In this document: positions 21,779-28,649 of the stretch, in pieces | Layout: every line of letters begins with the position of its first letter | Position numbering within the stretch: the stretch's first letter is position 1 | Origin: a virus | DNA length: 28,649 nucleotides | Reading direction: 5' to 3' (one strand) | Virus record (IMG/VR): IMGVR_UViG_3300021962_004029 | Span: 1-28,649 of that record | The notes under the pieces: generated by a model | Told to the model about the DNA's origin: nothing | The model's database searches: none | Seen by the model: only the letters and a program-made list of their open reading frames with translations | Made by a program: the position numbers and the translations under genes

Positions 21779-21989
21779 AGCAGGTGGAAGAGAAACGATA
21801 TACTTATTATCAGAATTTAATAATGAGAATCGTAAAGCACAAACTATACTACATCATGACCATTATGGTTTTAGATGTTACATAGATGATCAATTAGTAG
21901 AGACTGTGATGTGTCCTGGTCATAGTGAATCATTCGCAGAGGACGGCGCAGAGAACTTTGTTATGAAGTGGGGTAAATGGAGTGAGTAA
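21771..21989 (+). CDS. Small phage protein with AEN-x4-WG end (72 aa)
   Basis: This 72-residue protein is probably a distant relative of the one before it: TILHHDHYGFRCYIDDQ, then DGAENFVMKWGKWSE. It looks like a small alpha/beta fold and has no known motif. ATG 21771 has GGTGA at 21761-21765; an ATG at 21762 overlaps that site. It overlaps neighbours by 8 bases on both sides. Confidence 0.55.
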   Translation: MSKAGGRETIYLLSEFNNENRKAQTILHHDHYGFRCYIDDQLVETVMCPGHSESFAEDGAENFVMKWGKWSE

Positions 21990-22329
21990 GTCGGGTAAGA
22001 TATGGGGTCAAACAGAACTGATACATGCTAATGGTGTATTAGAGTTTCATCGTATAGAATACAAAAAAGGTTTTGTATGTTCAGAACATAAACATGAATA
22101 CAAATGGAATGGATTCTTTGTAGAGTCTGGTATTATGAAAGTAACTGTTTGGCAAGACGATCAAGGTTTAGTAGATGAAACTATATTATACCCAGGTGAA
22201 TTTACACAAGTCAAACCTGGTAAGTTTCATCAGTTTGAAGGATTAGAAGATGGAGTAGCATTTGAACTCTATTGGGCAGAGTTTAACCACAACGACATTG
22301 TTAGGAGAACCTCAGGTAAGAAAAAATGA
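21982..22329 (+). CDS. Cupin-domain protein, possible sugar-phosphate enzyme
   Basis: This 115-residue protein is a single cupin. The first cupin motif has His36 and His38 (SEHKHEYKWNGFFVESG) with Glu49, and the second has PGEFTQVKPGKFHQFEGL with His83. These would bind one metal ion. The wording recalls mannose-6-phosphate isomerase-type cupins and fits the sugar genes just downstream. The start is GTG 21982, overlapping the upstream gene by 8 bases; it overlaps the next gene as ATGA. An isomerase activity is inferred, not shown. Confidence 0.75.
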   Translation: MSKSGKIWGQTELIHANGVLEFHRIEYKKGFVCSEHKHEYKWNGFFVESGIMKVTVWQDDQGLVDETILYPGEFTQVKPGKFHQFEGLEDGVAFELYWAEFNHNDIVRRTSGKKK

Positions 22330-22502
22330 TTATGGAATTTAAGAAAAAAGAAGGCTTTGAAATATGGCCTATTCATTATGAAGATGATAAAACTAAATAC
22401 AGAGTAGTTTCTTATAAAGATAATAAAGTAGTTTACGAAGCTATTTTCTCTACTATCATGGCAGCTGAAGATCATATACGGGTATGCAACGAACCGGAAT
22501 AA
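22326..22502 (+). CDS. Small alpha/beta protein (58 aa)
   Basis: This 58-residue gene starts at ATG 22326 on the cupin stop (ATGA) and ends at TAA 22500-22502, overlapping the next gene by 19 bases. The protein reads KKKEGFEIWPIHYED, then YRVVSYKDNKVVYEAIF and a short helix AAEDHIRV. The layout is like the two small proteins at 21593 and 21771. Function is unknown. Confidence 0.6.
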   Translation: MIMEFKKKEGFEIWPIHYEDDKTKYRVVSYKDNKVVYEAIFSTIMAAEDHIRVCNEPE

Positions 22503-22888
22503 CCTTTTCTGCTTTTGATTTATTTCATGCAGGTCATGTTACTATGCTTAAAGAAGCTAAGCAACATTGTGATTATCTTATTGCCTGTCTACAAACCGAT
22601 CCTTCATTAGATCGAACTACTAAATCTAAACCTATACAATCTGTCTTTGAACGCTATGTACAATTAGCAGGCTGTAAATACATCGACGAGATTATTCCTT
22701 ATACCTACGAATCTGAAGTTATAGATATATTATTAACCTATCCTATTGATGTTAGAATCATAGGTGAAGAATATAAAGATAAAGAGTTTTCAGGTAAAGA
22801 AATTTGTATACGTAAAAATATTGAAATCATATACAATGATAGAAAACATTCTTTTTCTTCTACTGAATTAAGAAATAGATTAGCATGA
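22484..22888 (+). CDS. HxGH cytidylyltransferase (glycerol-3-P / sugar type)
   Basis: This 134-residue protein has the short cytidylyltransferase fold: ITFSAFDLFHAGH with His15 and His18, FERYVQLAGCKYIDEIIP in the middle, IIGEEYKDK and SSTELR at 125-130. These enzymes make CDP-glycerol, CDP-ethanolamine or ADP-heptose type products. The size fits a stand-alone enzyme. Its position between a cupin and kdsA suggests activation of a sugar or polyol for a surface glycan. It overlaps kdsA as ATGA. Confidence 0.85.
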   Translation: MQRTGITFSAFDLFHAGHVTMLKEAKQHCDYLIACLQTDPSLDRTTKSKPIQSVFERYVQLAGCKYIDEIIPYTYESEVIDILLTYPIDVRIIGEEYKDKEFSGKEICIRKNIEIIYNDRKHSFSSTELRNRLA

Positions 22889-23676
22889 GAATTATAGCAG
22901 GCCCTTGTCAGCACGAATCGCTTGATCATTCGTTTATGATTGCACAGCACTGTAAAGAAGTATGTAAAGAATATGGTATACAATATGTCTTTAAAGCATC
23001 TTATGATAAAGCTAATCGTACATCATTAGGAAGTAAAAGAGGCGTAGGATTAGAAAAAACTTTAAGAGACTTCTTACATCTTAAAAATGATCTAGGTGCT
23101 AAAACATTAACATTAACTGATTTTCATTCTGTAGAAGATATTAAATCATTAGAACAATGGTCTACTGTAGATGTAATTCAAATACCTGCATTCCTTTGTA
23201 GACAAACTGATCTTATAGTAGAAGCTTGTAATCAAGTATCTAAGGGTAACGCTAAGTTTGTTAATATTAAGAAAGGACAATTTTTAGCTCCATGGGATGT
23301 AGCTGGTATTCTATCTAAGACTAATACTATTAATAAGAATCAAGTGTGGATTACTGAGCGAGGAACATCATTTGGTTATAATACATTAGTAGTAGACTTT
23401 ACTGGTATACAATATATGTTAAAACATTATGAGAATACTATTGTATTTGATGTAACACATAGTGTACAAGCTCCTGGTGGTAATGGTACAGTAAGTGGTG
23501 GTAATAGAGAATATGTACCAGGATTAGCTAAAGCAGCCGCCGCTATGGGAGTCACTAATTTCTTTTTCGAAGTACATGATAATCCAGATCAGGCTCCTTC
23601 TGATGGTCCTAATGCTTTACATTTAAAAGATTTTAAACCATTAGTGGAATCTTTAGTTCGTATTGCAAACTTATAA
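22885..23676 (+). CDS. kdsA: 3-deoxy-D-manno-octulosonate 8-phosphate synthase
   Basis: This 263-residue protein condenses arabinose-5-phosphate with phosphoenolpyruvate to Kdo-8-phosphate, the first step to the Kdo of Gram-negative lipopolysaccharide. Family motifs are AGPCQHES at 5-12, FKASYDKANR at 36-45, VIQIPAFLCRQTDL at 97-110, KKGQF and FDVTHSVQ at 188-195. The metal site of the metal-dependent class is complete: Cys8, His192, Glu229 and Asp240, with the last three spaced as in the Aquifex enzyme (185, 222, 233). It is slightly shorter than cellular KdsA (about 280). Phage use could be host glycan change or virion glycosylation. Confidence 0.93.
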   Translation: MRIIAGPCQHESLDHSFMIAQHCKEVCKEYGIQYVFKASYDKANRTSLGSKRGVGLEKTLRDFLHLKNDLGAKTLTLTDFHSVEDIKSLEQWSTVDVIQIPAFLCRQTDLIVEACNQVSKGNAKFVNIKKGQFLAPWDVAGILSKTNTINKNQVWITERGTSFGYNTLVVDFTGIQYMLKHYENTIVFDVTHSVQAPGGNGTVSGGNREYVPGLAKAAAAMGVTNFFFEVHDNPDQAPSDGPNALHLKDFKPLVESLVRIANL

Positions 23677-23679
23677 ATA
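23672..23679 (+). promoter_or_regulatory. T4-type late promoter (TATAAATA)
   Basis: TATAAATA overlaps the stop codon of kdsA and stands 26 bases before the start of the EF-hand membrane protein. Spacing is like that of the promoter at 849. It suggests the next gene is made late. Chance occurrence of the octamer is possible, but the position between genes and the terminator after the gene support it. Confidence 0.7.
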
Positions 23680-23705
23680 CTTATGTTATTACATAGGAGT
23701 CCATC

Positions 23706-24026
23706 ATGGCAGAGAAAAAATTACAGAATGGATCTAAGTATGCACAGTTCGACGCAGACGGTGACGGCATCGTAACAGATGAAGAAATGGCCGCTGCTGA
23801 GAGAATGATTGAAATAGAAAATAAAGACAAGAAAGAAGATCAATTAAGACAAATGGCTTGGGTAGCTATGGGTTCTATGGTATTATTTACTGTAGCACTT
23901 TTTACTCCTATGCTATCAGTTGAAAGACTTACAGCTTTGGATAATCTATTATCCATGTTCTATATAGCGCAGGCTGGTGTAGTTGCAACCTTCTTTGGTT
24001 CTTCTGCTTATATGTCTAAGAGTTAA
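23706..24026 (+). CDS. EF-hand membrane protein (106 aa)
   Basis: This 106-residue protein starts with a soluble part holding one EF-hand loop, DADGDGIVTDEE at about 18-29 (calcium ligands at positions 1, 3, 5 and 12). After a charged helix come two transmembrane segments at about 50-67 and 80-101. I know similar proteins from marine T4-like phages, role unknown. TAGGAG precedes ATG 23706. It has its own late promoter and a strong terminator, so it is a single-gene unit, suggesting high late expression. Confidence 0.75.
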   Translation: MAEKKLQNGSKYAQFDADGDGIVTDEEMAAAERMIEIENKDKKEDQLRQMAWVAMGSMVLFTVALFTPMLSVERLTALDNLLSMFYIAQAGVVATFFGSSAYMSKS

Positions 24027-24031
24027 AGTTC

Positions 24032-24057
24032 GAGGTCTCTTCGGAGACCTCTTTTTT
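24032..24057 (+). terminator. Strong intrinsic terminator
   Basis: GAGGTCTC at 24032-24039 and GAGACCTC at 24044-24051 form a perfect 8-bp stem capped by the very stable tetraloop TTCG, followed by six T and then GTTTT. It closes the EF-hand gene. The next start codon is only five bases past the T-run. Confidence 0.92.
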
Positions 24058-24062
24058 GTTTT

Positions 24063-24944
24063 ATGATGAAACCAATTGCAAAAAATAATCCCGTATTGTC
24101 CAAAGATATACATTGGAAGGCTACTCCAGGTGCAGGAGATATCATGATGGGTTTAAACTCTGCTCATCGTGTAGCCCATATTTTTCAAGAACCCGTATCT
24201 CTTACCTTTCATTACTTTCACGATGGTATGTCATTACATCATCCAGAAGATGCAGAAACTATTATTGAAAGAGGTCAATACATTCATAACTTTTATAGAG
24301 ATCAGCATATGGTAGATGTATCTATTAAGTTAAATAGTGATGACGAAGACATTGATAAGTATCGCGCTAGAGGCGCTTATAGATCTACTGGTAATCCTTT
24401 ATCATCCTCTTGGTTCTTTAGAGATGATTGTCAACTACCTATAGATGAACATAAAATAGTATTTTGGAGACCTACTTTCAATGCAGAAGTACCTCGTGAC
24501 TGGAAGTTATTATTAAGTCATTATGATTACGATAAGATACTATCTATGTTAGCTTGTCAAGGATTAGATCACGCTGTAGAACTTACTTATAAAACACCTA
24601 TTAGTGAAGCCATGTATCATATCAATACTGCTAAGTTAGTATTATGTTATGATGGTATGTGGCATTATATTGCTAAAAACTTTTATAAACCTATGATTGT
24701 GATATCACGATCTGCTGTGACTAAATTTAATACACCTCATTGTATTATGCTTAGTGAGAAAGATATCTTTCATTATATGCGCAATTGGGATAAAGTAAAA
24801 TCACGAGAAATTTTATTTGATAAATTAAAAGAAGAATTAAGAACTTTTAAAATTAAAGCTGGTGTCAAGTATCGTTGTAATGCGTTAGAGCAAATAGAAA
24901 GAAGAGCTCGTTGGTATAAGGCTAAGATATTGGAATTAACATGA
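24063..24944 (+). CDS. GT9-like (heptosyltransferase-type) glycosyltransferase
   Basis: This 293-residue protein has a GT-B feel. An N-terminal TPGAGDIMMGLNSAHRVAH resembles the PGxGD acceptor loop of GT9 heptosyltransferases. The C-terminal AMYHINTAKLVLCYDGMWHY followed by AKNFYKPMIVI resembles their nucleotide-sugar site, where a conserved DxGxxH is usual. It probably transfers a sugar in a surface glycan; donor and acceptor are unknown. Start is ATG 24063 or 24066. No ribosome binding site precedes either, only the terminator T-run, so how it is expressed is unclear. It overlaps the next gene as ATGA. Confidence 0.6.
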   Translation: MMKPIAKNNPVLSKDIHWKATPGAGDIMMGLNSAHRVAHIFQEPVSLTFHYFHDGMSLHHPEDAETIIERGQYIHNFYRDQHMVDVSIKLNSDDEDIDKYRARGAYRSTGNPLSSSWFFRDDCQLPIDEHKIVFWRPTFNAEVPRDWKLLLSHYDYDKILSMLACQGLDHAVELTYKTPISEAMYHINTAKLVLCYDGMWHYIAKNFYKPMIVISRSAVTKFNTPHCIMLSEKDIFHYMRNWDKVKSREILFDKLKEELRTFKIKAGVKYRCNALEQIERRARWYKAKILELT

Positions 24945-25912
24945 AAGAATTAAAAATAGATAGAGCAGTAATAGAAGTGAATGGTGGCTGTAACTATTCT
25001 TGCTCTATGTGTCCTCAAGATATGAGAACAGGTGGTAGAGATAAACGTTTTCTAAAAAAGATGAAGATTGATGAATTTGAACGTATTGTAGCTCAACTAG
25101 CTGAACATGGTTTAAACGTAGTTAATTTAGAAGGTTCAGGTGAACCTACATTACAAAGAAAGTTACCAGACTATATTAGAATAGTTAAGAAGTATGGAGC
25201 TAAAGCTTATGCTTTCTCTAATGGCTTTCTTATGAAAGATCAATTCATGCGCGATTGTGTAGATGCAGGTATTGACTTCTTTAGATTTTCTATCATTGGT
25301 TACTCTGCTGAGACTTATAATAAATGGATGCATAATACTATTAATGGTAACTTTCATTTAGTCCTTAACAATATGAAAGCTATGCAAGACTATGTCAATG
25401 AGACAGGAGCCAATTGCACTGTAGCCTCTTATCATTTGATATTAGATAATGATAAAGTAGAATATGAAACAGAGCAATATAAAAAGATTGATGAATGGGC
25501 AGGCACCAAAACAGAGATTTGGAAAATGCATAATTGGTCTGGTGTCTATGATGTAGATTATAAACGTAAAGGTGAAATGAGAACTTGTGGTAGACCATTC
25601 TCACCTGATCTAGTCATACGAGCAGGAGGCCTAGATGGTAAGACAGGAGCAGTGAATCCTTGTTGTCAAGTATTGGGTAGAGATGAAGAAGCTGTGTTAG
25701 GTCACTTCTCTGAACAAACTTACGAAGAGATTTGGTATGGTAAAGAGTATGAGCAACTAAGAGAAGATCATAAAACAGGTAATTATCCAAATTATTGTAA
25801 AGGCTGTGACTTTTTGCTTGACGATCCAGAGGTTTTAGTATATACTAATCATAATAGATCATTATATAAAATGGTCGGCACTAATTTTGATTTAAATGAT
25901 TTTAGAAAGTAA
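24941..25912 (+). CDS. Radical SAM enzyme with SPASM-like C-terminus
   Basis: This 323-residue protein has the radical SAM cluster motif CxxxCxxC at Cys17, Cys21 and Cys24 (CNYSCSMC) and the GSGEPT motif for SAM binding. The C-terminal third contains spaced cysteines (TCGRPFSPD, NPCCQV, YCKGCDF) around LGHFSEQTYEEIWYG, a SPASM-type auxiliary cluster region. Such enzymes modify peptides or sugars by radical chemistry. Within this operon a sugar or a glycan-bearing peptide is a likely target. It overlaps the next gene by 17 bases. Confidence 0.88.
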   Translation: MKELKIDRAVIEVNGGCNYSCSMCPQDMRTGGRDKRFLKKMKIDEFERIVAQLAEHGLNVVNLEGSGEPTLQRKLPDYIRIVKKYGAKAYAFSNGFLMKDQFMRDCVDAGIDFFRFSIIGYSAETYNKWMHNTINGNFHLVLNNMKAMQDYVNETGANCTVASYHLILDNDKVEYETEQYKKIDEWAGTKTEIWKMHNWSGVYDVDYKRKGEMRTCGRPFSPDLVIRAGGLDGKTGAVNPCCQVLGRDEEAVLGHFSEQTYEEIWYGKEYEQLREDHKTGNYPNYCKGCDFLLDDPEVLVYTNHNRSLYKMVGTNFDLNDFRK

Positions 25913-26549
25913 AGAAAAGAAACATCATTGGGAAGTACATATGATACAGATGTCAGATCATCCTGTCTCTGTACATTATCGTAATATTTGTAAACCCTCT
26001 TGGGAAAGTCGTGGACTAGATGTTAAATTATTTGAAGCTATTACACCCAAAGATCTTTCTATATTAAAAGATTTACATTTTACACGTATCTATTCTATTG
26101 GGTCAGGTTTAGAAGGCAGAGACTTTACTGATACAGAATTAGCTATTTGGGGTTCTCATTATGCATTATGGAAACAATGTGCTGAGCAAAACAATCCTTA
26201 CATTATCATAGAACATGATGCTTTATTAATGAAGCCATTACCTTTTGAAAAAATGAAACATTGGAATGTGGTATTGTGTTTAGGTTATACTTATTTAAAA
26301 GGTAATGGGCCCGTAGGTTCAAAATGGCCTTGTGGTGCTTATACTTTACATCCTGCTAAAGCTAAAATATTAGTAAACCACGTACGAGGTTGTATTATTA
26401 AAGCTAATTCTGATGCTTATATACAAAAGTTTACCACAGTAGATGACAAATATTTTTCTGCAGTACAATTGTATCATGCAGATATGGGTAATACTATACG
26501 ACATGGGAATAAGGAACCCGATATTACATTTTATCAACCTACACGATGA
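25896..26549 (+). CDS. GT25-like lipopolysaccharide-type glycosyltransferase
   Basis: This 217-residue protein resembles GT25 enzymes: HMIQMSDHPVSVHYRNICK at the start, FEAITP, then TELAIWGSHYALWKQCAEQ and a divalent metal motif in IIIEHDALLM where family members have EDDA. A PCGAYTLHPAKAKILV segment follows. It probably adds a sugar such as galactose in a surface glycan. The start ATG 25896 lies inside the radical SAM gene, and the next gene begins in its stop (ATGA). Confidence 0.8.
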   Translation: MILESKEKKHHWEVHMIQMSDHPVSVHYRNICKPSWESRGLDVKLFEAITPKDLSILKDLHFTRIYSIGSGLEGRDFTDTELAIWGSHYALWKQCAEQNNPYIIIEHDALLMKPLPFEKMKHWNVVLCLGYTYLKGNGPVGSKWPCGAYTLHPAKAKILVNHVRGCIIKANSDAYIQKFTTVDDKYFSAVQLYHADMGNTIRHGNKEPDITFYQPTR

Positions 26550-27325
26550 AAAGAATGATTTACCAAGTAGCCGTAGGCACACCTTCTAAGCTTTATACAC
26601 ATTGTATAGAGAGTGTGGCTAACTACTGTAAAAAATATAATATAGACCATTATGTACAACGTACACCTACACTTTGGATAAAACCAGATCCATTTACTAG
26701 TAATCGTAGTAAAGAAGCTGTATCACGAGTAGGGTGTTTACCCATTTATGAAAAGGAGAATGCATTTGAATATTTGGATGATTATGATCAAATCGGTATT
26801 ATCGACGCTGATATCTATATTAGGGATAGTGCTCCTAATATATTTGATAGCTTCGATGTAACCAAAGCTTTTGGAGCTGTCTGTGAACGAGAGATGGATA
26901 TACAAGATTGGTATCTAGAAAAGATTATTAATTACTCTCGTATGCAATACATGCATTTAAACAATACTATTAATTTTAATTTTAATGCTAAAGGTTATGA
27001 GTTCTTTAATATGGGTTTGATTCTATTAAACAGTCAACTCTTTAAACCTTATCTAAAGAATGAAACACCTAAAGAGTTTATTAATCGATTTGAGTTTAAA
27101 GACTTTGTAGATGGTAAAGGTGCTTGGAAATGGTCTACTGATCAAACTTTATTAAACTATTTTATTAAAAAGTATAATATACCTACTCAGCATTTGAATC
27201 CTGCTTGGAATGGATTATTTACTGCTATACATAATATTAAAGATTGTCATTTTGTGCATTTCTTTTTAAAAGATAAATTACCACATAGAGGCGAAGATGT
27301 CTCTGCTTTGATGGAACAGATATGA
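26546..27325 (+). CDS. GT8-like glycosyltransferase
   Basis: This 259-residue protein has a GT-A layout: an N-terminal nucleotide-binding start (MIYQVAVGTPSKLYTHCIES), DxD motif IIDADIYI at about 89-96, EFFNMGLILLN, STDQTLLNYFI, and a C-terminal LNPAWNG with HFVHFF. This order matches the GT8 group (retaining galactosyl- and glucosyltransferases). It overlaps both neighbours as ATGA, so production is coupled with the rest of the operon. Confidence 0.8.
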   Translation: MKRMIYQVAVGTPSKLYTHCIESVANYCKKYNIDHYVQRTPTLWIKPDPFTSNRSKEAVSRVGCLPIYEKENAFEYLDDYDQIGIIDADIYIRDSAPNIFDSFDVTKAFGAVCEREMDIQDWYLEKIINYSRMQYMHLNNTINFNFNAKGYEFFNMGLILLNSQLFKPYLKNETPKEFINRFEFKDFVDGKGAWKWSTDQTLLNYFIKKYNIPTQHLNPAWNGLFTAIHNIKDCHFVHFFLKDKLPHRGEDVSALMEQI

Positions 27326-27987
27326 AGAAACTGTTTATACACATACCTAAGAATGGTGGCATGTCTATACGAAGAAATGATACACTGCGACCTATGGTAC
27401 AGATATGTAATGCTAGTACGCATAAGTCGCGAGACTATAGTGAAGCAGTGCGCAAGACTATGAAACAATCTGATGATCATCATGGTTGGGAACATGCACG
27501 CTGGAGAGATTTAAAACCCATGTATCAAGCGATGCCTGCCTTTGCTATTATACGTAATCCATGGGCTCGAGTAGCTTCGCGTTATATGTTTTGTAAAGCA
27601 GAATCACCTGAGGGTTACGCTGATGTATCTTCATTAGAAGCTTTTCTAGAAGAAAGACATAAATGGGGTGGTAAACAATATTATTGGCATAGAGCTATTC
27701 GTGGTTGGTATACTGCTTTAGATCATGTAACCGATGACTTAGGAGTAGTACGATGTGATATGTTAAGGTTAGAACATTTAAATGAAGATTTAAATAAGTA
27801 TTTTAATTTACTGACCACTTATCCACAACGTAATATTACTCGCGTGGAATACTCTTATAAAGACTTATATACACCTCAAACTATACAAATAGTTGCTGAT
27901 TGGTACGCACAAGATATCGACTATTGGGGCTTTGACTTTGATAGTGCTGCTACTAAAAATTATTGGAATAATCATGCACCCTTCTAG
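27322..27987 (+). CDS. PAPS-dependent sulfotransferase-like protein
   Basis: This 221-residue protein shows the two cofactor-binding signatures of membrane-type carbohydrate sulfotransferases: FIHIPKNGGMSIR at 5-17 (5'-phosphosulfate loop) and FAIIRNPWARVASRY at 74-88 (3'-phosphate loop). These enzymes move sulfate from PAPS to a sugar hydroxyl. It lacks a membrane anchor, as usual for bacterial and phage members. It probably sulfates a glycan made by the neighbouring transferases. It overlaps the next gene by 14 bases. Confidence 0.82.
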   Translation: MKKLFIHIPKNGGMSIRRNDTLRPMVQICNASTHKSRDYSEAVRKTMKQSDDHHGWEHARWRDLKPMYQAMPAFAIIRNPWARVASRYMFCKAESPEGYADVSSLEAFLEERHKWGGKQYYWHRAIRGWYTALDHVTDDLGVVRCDMLRLEHLNEDLNKYFNLLTTYPQRNITRVEYSYKDLYTPQTIQIVADWYAQDIDYWGFDFDSAATKNYWNNHAPF

Positions 27988-28498
27988 TTACACAAACATG
28001 GAAATAGCTTTAGGTATGATAGAGCTTGAAAATGATATAGATATTATTGATATTGGTGGTAGAGCTTTAAGACCAGATCAAGATAGATCGTATCAGAATC
28101 TATTAAAACATAAAGCAAAGCATTATTGGATTCCAGATATTGCTTCTGGTAAAGATGTAACGCATGTTATGCCAGGTCCATATACTTTACCGTTTGATGA
28201 TAATTCTATTGACCTAGTATTATCAGGACAAGTATTAGAGCATGTGAATAATCCATTTAAATTTATTGCAGAATGTAAAAGAGTATTGAAGTTAGGATGT
28301 TGTATGATACATATTGCTCCTAGTGAAAGGGGCATATGGCATGATAATCCTGACAATTGGAGATTTGGTAGAGATGCTTGGAAAGCTATTACTCAAGATG
28401 TAGGTTTAACAATTATCGGTGATTGGATAGATACTTCAGCTTTAGATGAAAGATCTAGAAAATGGGCCGACCACGTAATGATAGGTAAAAAGATATGA
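27974..28498 (+). CDS. SAM-dependent methyltransferase (type 11)
   Basis: This 174-residue protein has motif I IIDIGG near the N-terminus and LPFDDNSIDLVLSGQVLEHV, then FIAECKRVLKLGCCMIHIAP, the standard class I pattern (type 11) with its post-motif regions. The end (WRFGRDAWKAI) is usual for sugar-operon members. I chose ATG 27974 (MHPSSYTNMEIA), 14 bases inside the sulfotransferase gene; ATG 27998 is an alternative. It probably methylates a sugar or sugar nucleotide. It overlaps the next start as ATGA. Confidence 0.82.
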   Translation: MHPSSYTNMEIALGMIELENDIDIIDIGGRALRPDQDRSYQNLLKHKAKHYWIPDIASGKDVTHVMPGPYTLPFDDNSIDLVLSGQVLEHVNNPFKFIAECKRVLKLGCCMIHIAPSERGIWHDNPDNWRFGRDAWKAITQDVGLTIIGDWIDTSALDERSRKWADHVMIGKKI

Positions 28499-28649
28499 TG
28501 AATGGTATGAACAAAGACTCAAGCAATATTATTGCTCATATACCTCCTAATTCAGTAGGTATCGAGTTGGGAGTATGGAAAGGTAACTCTTCTGCTAAGT
28601 TTTTAACTAGAGATTTAAAACAATTATACTTAGTAGATGCTTGGTCTGT
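28495..28649 (+). CDS. SAM-dependent methyltransferase, cut by the window end
   Basis: The first 51 codons of a gene continue past the window. They read MMNGMNKDSSNIIAHIPPNS, then VGIELGVWKGNSSAKFL and LYLVDAWS, the motif I and motif II of a Methyltransf_24 or TylF-like class I enzyme. ATG 28495 overlaps the upstream stop; ATG 28498 is also possible. It probably continues the glycan operon. Confidence 0.7.
   Translation, partial: MMNGMNKDSSNIIAHIPPNSVGIELGVWKGNSSAKFLTRDLKQLYLVDAWS

Noticed and set aside
24062-24067. TATGAT as a -10 box for the glycan operon
   Set aside because: Transcription would start after the ATG, and the -35 region falls inside the terminator stem without a match.
1-28649. 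CRISPR array, integrase, insertion sequence or tRNA genes
   Set aside because: None could be seen on either strand.

Overview
The window looks like about 28.6 kb of a T4-like (contractile-tailed) marine bacteriophage. It is AT-rich. Every supported gene is on the + strand and genes are packed with 1-17 base stop/start overlaps (many ATGA or TAATG). Many proteins belong to families typical of cyanophage or pelagiphage T4-like genomes: short NrdA/NrdB, PhoH, a TobZ/NodU carbamoyltransferase, thermonuclease, SegE-type GIY-YIG, two-component spanins, and small virion-linked proteins. No photosynthesis genes, tRNAs, integrase or CRISPR are visible. Kdo and lipopolysaccharide-type sugar genes point to a Gram-negative host, probably a marine proteobacterium, but the host cannot be fixed from this window.

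Layout. (1) 1-710: three tiny genes with near-identical junctions, then a pair of perfect hairpins. (2) 750-11031: virion region. A T4-type late promoter precedes a structural protein. Then come a ligase-fold nucleotidyltransferase, a basic protein, an HxGH nucleotidyltransferase, a mosaic prohead-type protein, a probable 2OG-Fe(II) oxygenase, a HAD phosphatase, cupin-like and coiled-coil proteins, an EF-hand-like acidic core protein and several conserved small proteins. Five or six of these begin with a short helix followed by (L/I)-x-E/D, resembling the T4 capsid-targeting sequence. (3) 11036-16748: a consensus sigma70 promoter drives nrdA and nrdB. A 45-residue zinc ribbon, a GIY-YIG endonuclease, a carbamoyltransferase and a thermonuclease follow. 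(4) 16737-19471: a second consensus promoter, a DUF6433-like protein, a 54-residue gene between two hairpins, an FmdB-like protein, PhoH, a rubrerythrin without rubredoxin domain, and a T4-type lysozyme. (5) 19475-23676: a third consensus promoter places the start of a HAD nucleotidase exactly at the predicted transcription start. The inner and outer spanins follow, then small proteins, a cupin, an HxGH cytidylyltransferase and KdsA. (6) 23672-24057: an isolated unit (late promoter, EF-hand membrane protein, strong terminator). (7) 24063 to the end: a translationally coupled glycan-type operon with a GT9-like protein, radical SAM/SPASM enzyme, GT25-like and GT8-like glycosyltransferases, a sulfotransferase and two methyltransferases, the last cut by the window end.

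How the parts fit: RNR, PhoH, nucleotidases and nucleases support nucleotide supply and host takeover. Lysozyme and spanins handle lysis. KdsA, the cupin, the cytidylyltransferase and the glycan operon could modify a surface glycan of the host or of the virion. The most unusual hypothesis is that several nucleotide-chemistry enzymes in region 2 are packaged in the capsid and delivered with the DNA. All family names are from reading residues by eye; no database search was possible.
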